DNA from: Chitinophagaceae bacterium
Lineage (GTDB): Bacteria > Bacteroidota > Bacteroidia > Chitinophagales > UBA10324
Direction of reading: 5' to 3'
NCBI GenBank assembly: GCA_016704325.1
Contig: JADJAG010000012.1
Coordinates: 1 to 64,000, forward strand
DNA: 64,000 nucleotides
A model generated the notes under the pieces. That model saw only the letters and a program-made list of their open reading frames with translations, searched no databases and was not told where the DNA came from. A program made the translations under genes and the position numbers. Positions 1-9,957 of the stretch are shown piece after piece (position 1 is the stretch's first letter; each line of letters begins with the position of its first letter).

Positions 1-22
1 TTCAATAGTTTTGCTATTGAAA
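1..22 (-). terminator. Small hairpin just after the purH stop
   Basis: An 8-base arm TTCAATAG, a short loop and the complementary arm CTATTGAA lie at the window edge, directly downstream of the reverse-strand purH stop. It could terminate purH, but no clear T-tract follows inside the window, so the role is inferred. Confidence 0.3.
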
Positions 23-24
23 AG

Positions 25-1542
25 TTAATGCCTGAAATGCCTTGAACTCTGAAAAAAAAAACACGGCGGTATTCCAAACGTATTGCATATGTCAATGGAA
101 TCCTGGTCACGTACAGAACCACCTATTGGGAAGTATGGCAGCAACCCCCTTCCGCATTGGCAATTTCATTAATAATCACTGAACGGAAAAGAATGCATCG
201 GATACCATTACGGTTCAACTCAAATCCGAATTCTTTCTCGCCTTTGCTTGGCGGCTTGTTTGGCGCATCATCCTGGAGGTTTGTCCGCAACCCATTCCAA
301 ACCAACGCTTATCTCTTGCCAAAACAATCGTATTCGATTTAAGGTGCTTCACACATTTTTCCGCAAAGAGTAGCACACCAACCCGTGCGGGTGTTGGAGA
401 GGCATTAGTTACTGTTTTTAATGTGGATGGCGGGCAAGGGCAGTATCCCTTGTTTTGTTCCACCACACCATTCAAGAGACTTCGAAACATCCTGTTGCCG
501 GTAGCCTGTTTTTTCTGAAGCAGGATGATCCTGTTTTTCTTGCTTCAGCACCTGTAAAGCATCGTCATCATATCCTGGCGCAATAATCACTTCAAAATAT
601 CCTGTTAATTTTTTCAGCAATCATCATTCCGGTTTAGTTCAGGGCAATGATACTGCCGAATGCGGAAACCGATCTCCGGCCAGTGCCCGGCTCCAGGCTG
701 TTGACAGATCATCAGCTTCAGCAATGCCGCAGGGGTTGGTATGTTTGATAATGGCACAGCAGGTAGTTGAAATTAGTATCAACGCTATCCGCTGCATCAA
801 TATTCACCTGGTTGTTGTACGAAATTTCTTTTCCATGCAGCTGATCGAACACCGCATCGAGGTCGCTGTAGTAAACATTTCGGCCGATGCGGGTTTTCGC
901 CATAGCGTAGTGTTTTGCTTTCAACTATGCTTTTCTTTAAATGCAGGTACGCTATAATTGCTGTTAAAATAATTGTAAGATGGCGCTGTCGTAATGCGAA
1001 GTCACATTGGAATGCGCGGGTGGCAAAACAGTTGCACGTTGCACTTGGTTTAGAACCTTGCCCGGTCTGCAAGTTGGAGCAATTCCGGATAATCGCTACG
1101 TGAAGACAGATCCATACCTCATTAAAGTTCTTAGCTGCAGCGCGTAGGAGTGATATGCCACCGATGTCAATCTTTTTCGATAATAGTTGCTTCATCTGTA
1201 GTGACTGCAAGGGAGTTTCTTCAAATGGATAAAGGTCTACATTACGAGGTCGATAGACGGAATTTCATGTTCAGCCATCTGTGCATTGTCTGCCAGCATG
1301 TCTTCACCAAGTATTCCGCCGAAGATGCGGGATGCAGTTTATTCACGACCGCCTAATATTTCCGGGGAAACCGGTCAGGCTGTCCACGGTAACTACCGGA
1401 ATACCAAGTGATCTGATGTATGCTTCTGTTCCTCCTGTGGAAATCAGGTTTACTCCCAGTTCATTCAACTGCTTCACAATCGGCTCCAGCCCTACTTTAT
1501 GATACACGGATATTAATGCAGTTTGATATTCACTTCACTCAT
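25..1542 (-). pseudogene. purH: Bifunctional AICAR transformylase/IMP cyclohydrolase, frameshifted
   Basis: PurH catalyses the last two steps of IMP synthesis in the cytosol. Read on the reverse strand from the ATG at 1540-1542, the pieces give the family N-terminus (TALISVYHK, LISTGGTEAYI, GIPVVTVDSLTGFP, LHPA..FGGILGE). Pieces near 220-490 give the C-terminal transformylase region (VKHLKSNTIVLARDK, GMGCGQTSR). The chain ends RHFRH and a TAA at 25-27. Total extent fits a protein of roughly 505 residues, the family length. The reading frame is broken many times; the first break needs one extra A after the fourth codon (T-run 1522-1524 on the plus strand). Because purine synthesis is normally retained and breaks fall at short homopolymers, base-calling error is likelier than true decay. 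Identity is secure; exact frames are not. Confidence 0.85.
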
Positions 1543-1608
1543 TTTGGTGGCTTATTTTTTCGCAAAGAAAGTGAAAACTCGAAGTAGGAATGGTGCTAAG
1601 ATTCCAAT

Positions 1609-1941
1609 GGGTGTACGACAATTTGTTCATCTTGTCAAGCAATGGTTGATGGGTTAAATGGTTAAATTGCCAAATTGTTAAATGGCTAAATTGCTGCGGC
1701 GAAGCCGATCACTTGCTATTCTGTAATCACTACTCTGCTTTGCCACTTACTCAAATACTTAATACTCCAACTTCAACACCCAATAATCTATATCAATTTG
1801 CCGTACACTCTTCCAATGGTGTGTTCACCAAATTGAGTGTTGAGTCGCTTGGATTTAATCAATATTCAAAATTCATTTACATTAAATCGCTGGCGTGAAG
1901 ACTACCAGTAATTGACAAATCAAACGTTTTGTCGTGCACCC
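1609..1941 (+). repeat. MITE-like repeat family A, copy 1 (long, composite)
   Basis: The element begins GGGTGTACGACAATTTG and ends TTTTGTCGTGCACCC, an inverted pair. The interior has a run of TTAAATGG/TTAAATTG words, then the family core (GCTGCGGCGAAGCCGATCAC followed by TTGCTATTCTGTAATCAC), then AT-rich ACTCAATAC-type words. A second, degraded right terminus (CAATTTGCCGTACACTC) sits inside at about 1794-1810, so this copy looks like a short element extended by a second right end. It fills the purH-LOG intergenic region and has no convincing coding content. Confidence 0.75.
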
Positions 1942-1986
1942 ACAATGGACAACTGATAATCCGGTGTACGCTCACTTACTTTTTAT

Positions 1987-2741
1987 CTAAACTTTCAAAC
2001 TGATTTCTCTCCCAACAATTTTACCGGTTTCACCCGCATCCGGTGTTGAATTCGAAAAGTCTCTATGGCATATTTCTTAAGATGATCCATGGCTTCCTGC
2101 CATTATCGGTCACCAATATCAGTTTAAGGTCCGCCTGATCAATAGTACTCCCGTGCAGCATTCCGTCCATCAGTTCAATCAGGTCAGTCCAGATGCTGTT
2201 CCCATCAGAACAACAGGAAAATTCTGAATTTTCTTTGTTTGAATCAAGGTGATCGTCTCAAATAATTCGTCCATGGTGCGAAATCCACCGGGCATTATGA
2301 TAAAGGCATAGGAATACTTAAGTAATAATACTTTCTTACAAAAAAATGACCAGCTAACCTGTTTGTCGAGGTAAGGATTAGGATCCTGTTCTTCCGAAGG
2401 CTGATGTTGCAACCCACTGACACACTCCTGCCTCGCGTGCGCCGCGATTGGCAGCTTCCAATGCCCGGTCCACCACCGGTCATTACAGTAAATCCAAGTT
2501 GGGCGAGCGCACTTCCTACAGTCCGTCCGAGCTCATAATGTGGATGGACCTCCTGGAACCTCGCCGAACCAAAAACAGTAACACATGGATCCACAAAATG
2601 CAATGCGCGGAATCCTTTGATGAATTGCATGGCCAATGCTCCAGACAAACTTCAGTTCTTTTCCACCGCGTTTGCGGACCTTCCAGGGAACTTCCGTTCG
2701 GTAGCGTTGTATGCTTTTCTAAATGCCTTGTTTGAAACCAT
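1987..2741 (-). pseudogene. LOG-family (TIGR00730-type) Rossmann-fold nucleotide-binding protein, frameshifted
   Basis: Combining reverse-strand frames gives a typical LOG/lysine-decarboxylase-like protein of about 250 residues. The start is MVSNKAFRKAYNATERKF at 2741, then VTVFGSARF, the glycine-rich VMTGGGPGI, and the family signature PGGFRTMDELFETITL with VVLMG downstream. Members hydrolyse nucleoside monophosphates (cytokinin-activating LOG enzymes are the best known), but bacterial substrates vary, so no specific substrate is claimed. The chain ends VGREISLKV and a TAG at 1987-1989. At least three frame changes are needed, near 2690-2720, 2440-2460 and 2200. It is flanked by family A repeats on both sides. 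Confidence 0.8.
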
Positions 2742-2803
2742 GAGACCATCGGATAACTGCTTCAGCAAAATAATCAAACAGTGGTAACGAACCTTAGTAT
2801 CCA

Positions 2804-3028
2804 GGTGCATGACAATTCGTTCATCTTTATAAGTATTGGTTGGTGGGTTAAATTGTTAAATTGTGAAATGGCTAAATTGTTATGGTTAAATTGCTGCAGA
2901 AGCCGAGCTCTTGCTATTCTGTAATCACTACTTTGCTTCATTCTCGTACTCAAACACATACTACTTAACTCAATACTCAATACTCACTACTCACACCCAA
3001 CAATCTATATCCAATTTGTCGTACACCT
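2804..3028 (+). repeat. MITE-like repeat family A, copy 2 (short)
   Basis: It starts AGGTGCATGACAATTCG, a diverged left terminus, and ends CCAATTTGTCGTACACC. The interior repeats the TTAAATTG words, a diverged core (TTGCTATTCTGTAATCACTA) and CTCAATACTCAATACTC words. It occupies the gap between the LOG gene and the pseudouridine synthase. It is the most diverged of the four family A copies in this window. Confidence 0.7.
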
Positions 3029-3152
3029 AAAATCCGACTTCCGCTGGATTTACCTGTTCCGCTAAAATCTGCTCGCAAATTTGAAAGTGCAGTGAATTTC
3101 ACGCTGAAGTTATTTTTAGAATATCTGCTGTAATCACGTTACTTTTGATTGG

Positions 3153-4032
3153 ATGAAAAGGAAAAATGAAAATGCCTCCAGGCCTCGCGTGGCAACCCGC
3201 TAAACCAACCTTTGGCGGAGGGGGAAAACATCAAAAAGCCCACCTACCGTCGTAAGCCATGCTTGCCGGGGGAAGGCCTTTAGCAGTACCACAGAAAATA
3301 TTGTTCCGGCAGTGCCGCGGTAGATAAAGGCGTGCAACTCAATAAATATCTTTCCAATGCAGGTATTGCAGCGCCAGGAAGTGCGAAGAATTGATCAAGG
3401 AAGGGGGCTAGTGACGGTGAATAACAAGGCAGTTAAGGAAAGTGGTTATCGTGTGCAGCGTAATGATAGTGTGTGAAATACAAAGGCGAGAAAGTCACAT
3501 ATGGTAAGAAGGTGTATATCCTGCTCAACAAGCCAAAATTCCATATTACCACTACGGAAGATGATCGCGGCAGAAAAACAGTGATGGAACTGATCAGCGA
3601 AGCCTGTCCGAAAGATTGTTTCCTGTTGGCAGGCTTGTTCGAAATACAACCGGTCTGCTGCTTTTTACCAACGATGGTGAGCTGGCACAAAAGCTTACTT
3701 ATCCCAGCAAAAAGTAAAGAAGGTGTATGAGGTAACGCTCAATAAAAAGTTAGAGTTGGAAGACATGGAAAAGATTGCAAAAGGCGTTATGCTGGAAGAC
3801 GGAATCGCACTCGTTGATGAGATAGCTTATGCCAATGAAAAGAAAAGTATTATCGGTGTCGAATTGCTATTGGCAAGAACGGATTGTGCGCCGCATTTTC
3901 GAACACCCTTGGTTACAGCGTAATCAAACTTGATCGCGTATTATATGCCGCTTAACCAAAAAGAACTTGCCGAGAGAGGAGTGGAGGGAGTTGACGGAGA
4001 AAGAGGTAATTTCCTTAAAACACCTGGGATGA
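3153..4032 (+). pseudogene. RsuA/RluB-type 16S/23S rRNA pseudouridine synthase, frameshifted
   Basis: Pieces in three forward frames join into a pseudouridine synthase. A basic N-terminal extension follows the ATG at 3153. Then comes an S4-type domain (GVQLNKYLSNAGIAARRKCE, LVTVNNKAVKESGYRV) and the catalytic domain (VYILLNKPK, DDRGRKTVMEL, then GRLDRNTTGLLLFTNDGEL with the catalytic Asp in the GRLD segment when frames are joined). Next are KVKKVYEVTLNKKL and the C-terminal RIVRRIFEHLGYSVIKLDRV. It ends at TGA 4030-4032. It isomerises a uridine in rRNA; RluB and RsuA cannot be told apart here. At least five frame changes are needed, including around 3630-3700 and 3870-3900. The wording of the breaks is like that in neighbouring genes, so error is the likely cause. 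Confidence 0.8.
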
Positions 4033-4090
4033 TACAGATCTCTTAAGGCTTATAAACAGATTAGTTAGCAAGAAATTGTTGAGTGTACTT

Positions 4091-4229
4091 TTACCAATAT
4101 TTTAAACCCTTTTTCAATATTTGCCAGAAACACACTTTCATCTTTTCCCTTCTCAAAAAGAAAAGGTTCAAGACGCATATCAATATCCATTTGCAAACGT
4201 GATGAAATATCTTTCCTGAATTCACAACC
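4091..4229 (-). pseudogene. Remnant of a nucleotidyltransferase-like gene, fragment 1
   Basis: Reverse-strand translation gives a C-terminal fragment with LQMDIDMRLEPFLFEKGKD and IEKGFKYW followed by a TAA. The shape (ID.R.EP.PFE...) resembles the C-terminal part of small MNT-type nucleotidyltransferases such as the intact gene at 4581-4871. No N-terminal GS...DxD motif is found upstream, so this is treated as a decayed relic. The assignment rests on short similarity and is tentative. Confidence 0.4.
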
Positions 4230-4281
4230 CATTCACCATTGGTAGCCGATGAATTACAACCTATAATTAGGGTGACGATTC

Positions 4282-4365
4282 CTAATTTAACTCAGTACCC
4301 GTCCGTATAATTTCCTCATTAAAAGGGCACTTCTTCAAAGTAGTTTCGTACAACTTCATACTTAT
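4282..4365 (-). pseudogene. Remnant of a nucleotidyltransferase-like gene, fragment 2
   Basis: The reverse strand reads YFEEVPF then NEEIIRTGTELN and a stop, allowing one frame change. It closely parallels the C-terminus of the intact nucleotidyltransferase at 4581-4871 (YFEEGDPFIDEIKRTGIELEWA, read in two pieces). The DNA is also alignable to about 4590-4660. This suggests a duplicated MNT gene that has lost everything but its tail. Confidence 0.5.
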
Positions 4366-4462
4366 AATGGTGTTGACTAAATCGCTTAGCAGGAAATTGC
4401 GCTGCTTCCTGTTACGATTTCGTACATTTAGATGTATTGTTGATCGAATTTGCATTTACATG

Positions 4463-4476
4463 GTCGTTTAAACGAC
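4463..4476. other. Perfect 14-bp palindrome
   Basis: GTCGTTTAAACGAC reads the same on both strands. It lies in the non-coding stretch 4366-4580 downstream of the nucleotidyltransferase gene, which otherwise holds nothing recognisable. A protein-binding site is possible but unsupported. Confidence 0.35.
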
Positions 4477-4580
4477 TATATTAATACAAAGTGTTTTAGT
4501 AATATCTCCCGAAAGCCGTAATAGGAAATTAGAAGGAGTCTTCTCTGCTTGTTATTTTAGAAGATGATAAATGACCGGTG

Positions 4581-4871
4581 CTATGCCCACTCCAACTCAA
4601 TCCCTGTGCGCTTAATCTCGTCAATAAAAGGATCCCCTTCTTCAAAGTATTTTATCTCAAAAGGGTGCGCTTCAATCTTTAGAAATTTATGATTTGCCTT
4701 ACAAATTAAATGTCCATTTTCAATTGCATTTTCAGAAAACCTTTCGGATACAATGGCGAGATCAATATCAGAATAACGGTGTGATTTTCCGCTTACGAAG
4801 GAACCAAACAGAATAGCTTTCCCGATAGGAATGTTTTGAGATTCACATTCCCGCAAGAATTTTTTTTGCAT
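4581..4871 (-). CDS. MNT-type minimal nucleotidyltransferase (MntA-like antitoxin partner)
   Basis: This is a 96-residue protein with the minimal nucleotidyltransferase signature: G23-S24, ten residues, then D35-I-D37 (GSFVSGKSHRYSDIDLAIVS). Such proteins act as antitoxins that modify or bind the HEPN toxin encoded next to them; in studied pairs they AMPylate the HEPN toxin. The gene lies directly downstream of the HEPN gene, whose corrected stop is three bases before this ATG. This is the classical toxin-antitoxin arrangement. The C-terminus (IEAHPFEIKYFEEGDPF, IKRTGIELEWA) is echoed by two decayed fragments downstream. No frameshift is needed in this gene. The toxin-antitoxin role is inferred from family and arrangement. 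Confidence 0.8.
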   Translation of the reverse strand: MQKKFLRECESQNIPIGKAILFGSFVSGKSHRYSDIDLAIVSERFSENAIENGHLICKANHKFLKIEAHPFEIKYFEEGDPFIDEIKRTGIELEWA

Positions 4872-4874
4872 AGT

Positions 4875-5268
4875 CTATTGCAAAGCTTTTCGATCCATGC
4901 TTTGAAAATTTTTCCTTTGTTAATCATCTCATCGGCATATCGCCGGGAGGTAATTTTATTGATATTTTTTCTGTAATCAGGGTATCTTCCTTCCAGCTGA
5001 TACCGGTTCAGATCATACAAAACCGGATGTCGTCTTCAGTAAGTTCCAGGTTGGTCTCATTGAGTATTGCAATAATGTCATGTACACGCGGCGGAATATT
5101 TTCTACATTTTGTTTCACCCAGAGTGCCTTTGCCAGTTTCTCAAATTGCATTTGCAAACAGAAAAGTGCAAATACATAGTCTGATTGCTCAAACTGTCGC
5201 AGTACCCTGTTCCAGTCTAATTCTGCAATGTCTTTCCAATAATCAATGTGTTCTTTCTTCGTCATCAT
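4875..5268 (-). CDS. HEPN-domain protein (toxin partner), two homopolymer frameshifts
   Basis: Starting at the MMTKKEHIDYW methionines (5268), the protein reads YWKDIAELDWNRVLRQF, then ALFCLQMQFEKLAKALWVKQ, then the conserved PPRVHDI segment, and after one frame change LYDLNRYQLEGRYPDYR. This is the HEPN (PF05168-like) pattern, ending in the usual KAWIEKL. One extra base in the A-run 5019-5022 (plus strand) joins the two halves. One extra base in 4882-4884 makes the protein end ...KLLQ with TAG at 4875-4877, just before the nucleotidyltransferase ATG. HEPN proteins are typically RNases or RNA-binding toxins paired with MNT proteins. A longer upstream start at 5334 exists but adds a non-family leader. 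Function is inferred from family and pairing. Confidence 0.7.
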
Positions 5269-5421
5269 GGCACTTACAAAGTTAACAATGTCATACTCAA
5301 TTTTGAAAGAAAGAAAAATTAGGCAGTGAAACAATTCATAAAGTAACCTATAAGTGTATTATTAAATCCGTTACTTATAAAAATTATTTTTGCTGCATTT
5401 TATCAAAGTTGCGATGCAAGA

Positions 5422-7343
5422 TCACTTCACCTTCACCGCCACCCGCTCTTTCACCATCTCCTCACCGCCTCCGCAATCCCATCCGCATCAAAGCCGCACA
5501 GGTGATGGAGTTCTTTCAGGGTACCATGTTCGATAAACTTATCAGGAATACCTAATCGCTTTACGTCTGCATTATAGTGGTGTTCACTCATAAATTCAAG
5601 TACTGCACTTCCAAACCCACCCTGTAAAACACCATCTTCTACCGTGATGATCTTCTTGAATTTCTTAAAGACTTCATGCAACAATGATGTATCCAATGGT
5701 TTCACAAAACGCAGGTCGTAGTGGGCAGGAAAGATATCATCCTGGCGCAGTTCTTTTGCAGGCTTCTACCGCAAAATTTCCGGGATGGCCAATAGTTAGC
5801 AGGCAGACCTCTTCTCCATCACATATCTTCCGTCCTTTTCCGATTACCAGTTCTGTAAATGGTTTTCTCCAGTCAGCCATTACGCCTTCACCCCGGGGAT
5901 ATCTGATGGAGAAAGGACCTTGTTTTTATCCAGCTGCGCAGTAAACATCAGGTTACGCAATTCTTCCTCATTCATCGGAGCGCTTACCACCATGTTAGGC
6001 AGAATACGCATATAGGCAAGGTCAAAAGAACCCTGGTGTGTCACGCCGTCTTCACCTACCAGTCCGCCACGGTCAAGGCAAAAACAACATGCAATTTTTG
6101 AATCGCAACATCATGGATTACCTGGTCGTAACCGCGCTGCAGGAAAGTGCTGTACACATTGCAAAATGGTATCAGCCCTTGTGTAGCTAAACCCGCCGAA
6201 AATGTAACTGCATGCTGTTCGGCTATACCCACATCAAATGCCCTGTCGGGCATGGCTTTCATCATTACGTTCAAGGAAGATCCTGAAGGCATAGCCGGTG
6301 TGATCCCCATGATCTTCAGATTCTTTTCAGCCAGTTCCACAATCGTTTGTCCGAATACATCCTGGTATTTCGGTGGCTGTGGGGTGTTGATGCTTTTCTT
6401 ATGTATCTCTCCGGTTGTCTTATTAAACAAACCGGGCGCATGCCATTTGGTTTGATCCTGCTCGGCGAGGTAATATCCTTTTCCTTTGGTGGTAATACAA
6501 TGCAGCAATTTAGGGCCTGGAATATGCTTGAGGTCCTCCAGTATTTCTGCCAGCCGGTTCACATTATGGCCATCAACAGGCCCGAAGTAACGGAGGTTTA
6601 GTGCTTCAAAAATATTACTGCTTTTTGAAATAGCGCTCTTGATGCTGGCTTCTAATTTGGAAAGCTGGTGTTGTGCAGCTTTTCCACCTAACTTTCCAAA
6701 TAAGTTCCAAATTTCATCCCTGGTTTTATTATACGTTTGTGAAGTGGTGATGTCGGTCAGGTATTCTTTGAGCGCACCTACATTCGGGTCAATGCTCATA
6801 CAATTATCGTTCAGGATAATGAGCAGGTTGGAATCTGAAACGCCTGCATGGTTCATCCCTTCAAAGGCGAGGCCGGCTGTCATGGCGCCATCACCGATTA
6901 CCACAATATGCTGACGGTCTTTCTCGACTTTGTATTTGCTGGCAACAGCCATGCCCACCCCTGCAGAAATGGAAGTAGAGGGAATGGCCTACTCCAAAAA
7001 GTATCGTATTCACTTTCCGAACGGGAGGGAAATCCGGCCACCCCTTTGAATTTCCTGTTGGTAAGAAAGCGTTTCCTGCGGCCGGTCAGTATTTTATGGC
7101 CATAAGCCTGGTGACCAACATCCCAGATCAACTGATCATAGGGGTATTAAAGACATAATGTATGGCAACCGTCATCTCCACCACACCTAGACTGGCACCA
7201 AAATGGCCGCCATACACCGAAACGCTGTCGACGATGAATTGGCGAAGTTCCTGTGATACCTGGTGTAACTGGTCTTTTCTGAGTTTGCGGAGATCGGAGG
7301 GAAAGTTGATCTCTGAAAGCAATTCGCCGGCTTGAATTTCCAT
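5422..7343 (-). pseudogene. dxs: 1-deoxy-D-xylulose-5-phosphate synthase, frameshifted
   Basis: Dxs condenses pyruvate and glyceraldehyde 3-phosphate, the first step of the MEP isoprenoid pathway, using thiamine diphosphate. From the ATG at 7341-7343 the protein reads YGGHFGASLGVVE, IWDVGHQAYGHKILTGRR, then VIGDGAMTAGLAFEGMNHAG with the ThDP-binding GDGAM...N region. Further on come FGPVDGHN, GIAEQHAVTFSAGLA, and the C-terminal transketolase part (TVEDGVLQGGFGSAVLEF). Breaks are at about 7144 (a T missing), 6985-7015 (two homopolymer insertions), A-run 6080-6084 (one base short), 5700-5890, and near the end. The last break decides whether the protein stops at 5451 or at 5422; the longer tail is chosen. 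Identity is certain; the broken state is probably a sequence artefact because the pathway is essential in most Bacteroidota. Confidence 0.9.
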
Positions 7344-7364
7344 TCAGTGTGAATAAAGGTGGTG

Positions 7365-7372
7365 CGAAATTA
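7365..7372 (-). promoter_or_regulatory. Candidate -7 promoter element of dxs
   Basis: On the reverse strand the word is TAATTTCG, one base from the Bacteroidota -7 consensus TAnnTTTG, 22 bases upstream of the dxs ATG. No clear -33 element was identified. Confidence 0.35.
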
Positions 7373-7528
7373 ATGATTACTTCAATAATACACGTTTACA
7401 TTCGTTGGAAAGGGTTGATTGGCAACGAATTTGGAGTATTAAATTATTTTTTTGACTAATACAACGATCGGCTTTCCTACTGTTGATATTTAGAAAGCCA
7501 TTTAACGACAAGCCTAACAAATGGCGAC

Positions 7529-7536
7529 TAATTTTG
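7529..7536 (+). promoter_or_regulatory. Candidate -7 promoter element of scpA
   Basis: TAATTTTG matches TAnnTTTG exactly and ends 16 bases before the scpA ATG at 7553, giving a short leader as is common in Bacteroidota. The -33 half is not clear. Confidence 0.45.
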
Positions 7537-7552
7537 TTTTTCATTCTTTGTG

Positions 7553-8301
7553 ATGACAGAAACGACAACCTACGAGGATCAAATTGCCGCAGTTTGAAGG
7601 TCCTTTTGACCTCCTGCTATTTTTTATTGAGCGTGATGAGTTGGATATTTACAATATTCCCATTGCACGTATTACACAGGATTTCCTGGATTATATCCAT
7701 AAAGTAAGTGTGATGAATATTGAATTGGCCAGCGAATTTATTGTGGTGGCTGCCACTTTGATGCGTATTAAAGCAAAGATGTTGTTGCCAAGGAAGGATC
7801 TTGATGAAAAAGGGCAGGAAATTGATCCGAGGCTGGAACTCGTACAGCAACTGCTGGAATACAAACGCTACAAAGAAGTGCTGGATGATCTGCGTTTGCT
7901 GGAAGATGAGCGCAGCAAACAGTTTGAAAGGGGTAATGTAGTAAGCGAGCTAAAAGGCAGTTTCCGGAAACCTGGACGGGTGAAGCTGAGTTACACACGC
8001 TTACTTTATTTAAGCTGCTGAAGGCTTTTGAGAAAGTGATGCGCCGGCTGGAAGAAGAAAAGAACAGGCCGGTTCACAAAATCATATCATTCCCTTATAC
8101 AATTGAAGGACAGAAGGAATATGTTTCGAAGCTGATTGCAACGGAACGGGATGTTCTTTTTCACGCGTTTTTGAAGCCTGTGTCAATCGTATTCACGCGA
8201 TTTTTACCTTTCTCGCAGTGTTAGAAATGAGTCAGCAAAAGTCAGTCGTGATTCAGTCGGGTATGGGTTTCAATAATTTCTGGATCAATAAGGCGGCCTG
8301 A
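7553..8301 (+). pseudogene. scpA: Segregation and condensation protein A, frameshifted
   Basis: ScpA is the kleisin subunit that bridges SMC heads with ScpB in chromosome segregation. After the ATG at 7553 the protein reads MTETTTYE, then in a shifted frame KLPQFEGPFDLLLFFIERDE, IYNIPIARITQDFLDYI and the ELASEFIVVAATLMRIKAKMLL helix, all standard for the family. After a second break near 7970 the C-terminal winged-helix part continues (LHTLTLFKLLKAFEKVMRRL, VHKIISFPYTIEGQ, IHAIFTFLAVLEM). A further break near 8150-8160 lies in a T-run. It ends at TGA 8299-8301, about 250 residues. It stands alone here, without scpB. Confidence 0.85.
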
Positions 8302-8332
8302 TTACACAGGACTTGACAACGTCAGAATAGAT

Positions 8333-8399
8333 CATTTGAATATTGAACTTGAATATTGAATATTTTAATATTTGAATATTCAACACTCAATACTCAATA
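8333..8399. repeat. Intergenic TTGAATATT/ACTCAATAC micro-repeat
   Basis: This short AT-rich tract is made of repeated GAATATT, AATATTC and ACTCAAT words, with local dyads such as GAATATTTGAATATTC. The ACTCAATACTCAATA words also occur inside family A repeats. It lies between the convergent scpA and kbl genes and could fold, but a function is not evident. Confidence 0.45.
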
Positions 8400-8415
8400 G
8401 GAAACTCCGCTAACT

Positions 8416-9602
8416 TTATTTCACTACCCCTAACCCCTTTCCCACTTTCGTAAATGCTGCAATGGCCTTATCAAGGTGTTGCTGATCATGTGCGGCTGAA
8501 AGTTGCACTCGGATGCGGGCATTGCCTTTTGCCACCACAGGATAGAAAAAGCCAATTACATAAATTCCTTCTTCCAGTATTTGCGCTGCAAACTTTTGCG
8601 CCAATACGGCATCGTACAACATGATGGGAACAATAGGATGTTCGCCCGGTTTAATGTCAAATCCGGCTTCGGTAATTTTGCTTCTGAAGTATTTTGTGTT
8701 CGATTCCAGTTTATCGCGCAGCGTGGTGGTTTCACTCAGCATGTCCAGTACTGCAATCGATGCTCCGGTAATAGAAGGGGCTAAGGTGTTGGAGAAAAGA
8801 TAAGGGCGGGAACGTTGCCGCAAAATTTCTATTACTTCTTTATTCCCCGGAAGTAAACCCACCGGATGCACCGCCAAGCGCTTTACCCAATGTACCGGTA
8901 ATGATATCTATTTTTCCCATTACACCACGGTGTTCATGCGTGCCACGGCCTGTCCTTCCCATGAAACCGGATGCATGGCATTCATCAATCATGATCATGG
9001 CCTGGTACTTTTCAGCAAGTGCAACAATCTTATCCAGTTGCGCAATGGTTCCATCCATACTGAATACACCATCTGTAATGATCACCCCTGCTACGCAATG
9101 CCGATGTTTCTTTCAGTTTAGCTTCCAGGTCGTCCATGTCATTGTGCTTGTATCGATATCGCTGACCTTTGCATAACCTGACACCATCAATAATAGAGGC
9201 ATGGTTCAGTTCATCGCTGATCAGGGCATCCTGCTCATTGAACAACGGTTCGAACACACCGCCGTTCGCGTCAAAAGCAGCAGCGTATAAAATGGTATCT
9301 TCTGTTCCCAGGAAGGAAGATATTTTTTCTTCCAGTTTCTTATGAATATCCTGTGTGCCACAGATAAAGCGAACACTGGACATACCATAGCCATGTGAAT
9401 CGATGGCTTCTTTCGCTGCATTGATTACTTTAGGATGTGAACTGAGGCCGAGGTAATTGTTGGCACAGAAGTTCAATACCGTTTTTCCATTCACTACAAT
9501 TTCTGGTCCCTGTGGTGAGGTGATAATACGTTCTGTCTTATACAAACCTGCTGATTTGATTTCATCAAGTTCCAGTTGCAACCGGGATTGAATAGTGTAC
9601 AT
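8416..9602 (-). pseudogene. kbl: Glycine C-acetyltransferase (2-amino-3-ketobutyrate CoA ligase), frameshifted
   Basis: This PLP-dependent alpha-oxoamine synthase cleaves 2-amino-3-ketobutyrate with CoA to glycine and acetyl-CoA in threonine breakdown. The N-terminal part is continuous from MYTIQSRLQLELDEIKSAGL at 9602 (VLNFCANNYLGLSSHPKVI, HGYGMSSVRFICGTQ). It continues in another frame with ITDGVFSMDG, MIDECHASGFMGRTGRG and the PLP-lysine region GTLGKALGGASGG. The third piece has RSRPYLFSNTLAPS and ends at 8416. The whole fits the roughly 396-residue family length. Breaks are at about 9085-9100 and at the C-run 8845-8848 (one base too many). KBL is favoured over BioF by DECHASGFMG and the N-terminus, but closely related enzymes cannot be excluded. 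Confidence 0.85.
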
Positions 9603-9684
9603 AGGTAAAAGATTATTGTTTGATTTTGTTAGCAGGCGTGAAGATACTATTTCATTGTTTTATAGAAATAGGTAAGGTTATGAA

Positions 9685-9934
9685 GGGTGTACGACAATTC
9701 GTTCAACTTGACACGCAATGGTTGGTGGGTTAAATGGTTAAATTGCTAAATGGTTAAATGGTTAAATTGCTGCGGCGAAGCCGATCACTTGCTATTCTGT
9801 ATTCACTACTTTACTTACTTACTCAAATACTTAATACTCAATTTCAACAATCAATATTCAAAATTCAATTGAAATTACATCGCTGGCGTGACGCCTTCCT
9901 GTGCTTGACAAGCAAAACGTTTTGTCGTGCACCT
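9685..9934 (+). repeat. MITE-like repeat family A, copy 3 (long subtype)
   Basis: The left end is GGGTGTACGACAATTCG. TTAAATGG/TTAAATTG words follow, then the conserved core GCTGCGGCGAAGCCGATCAC, and an ending (ATCGCTGGCGTGACG, then AACGTTTTGTCGTGCACC) shared with copy 1. The right terminus therefore belongs to the long subtype. It fills most of the kbl-thpR gap. Confidence 0.75.
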
Positions 9935-9957
9935 GTTATGATTGGTCACGGTAAAAG

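Noticed and set aside
4091..4365. Third intact toxin-antitoxin gene
   Set aside because: Only C-terminal scraps are readable; no GS...DxD motif or start is present.
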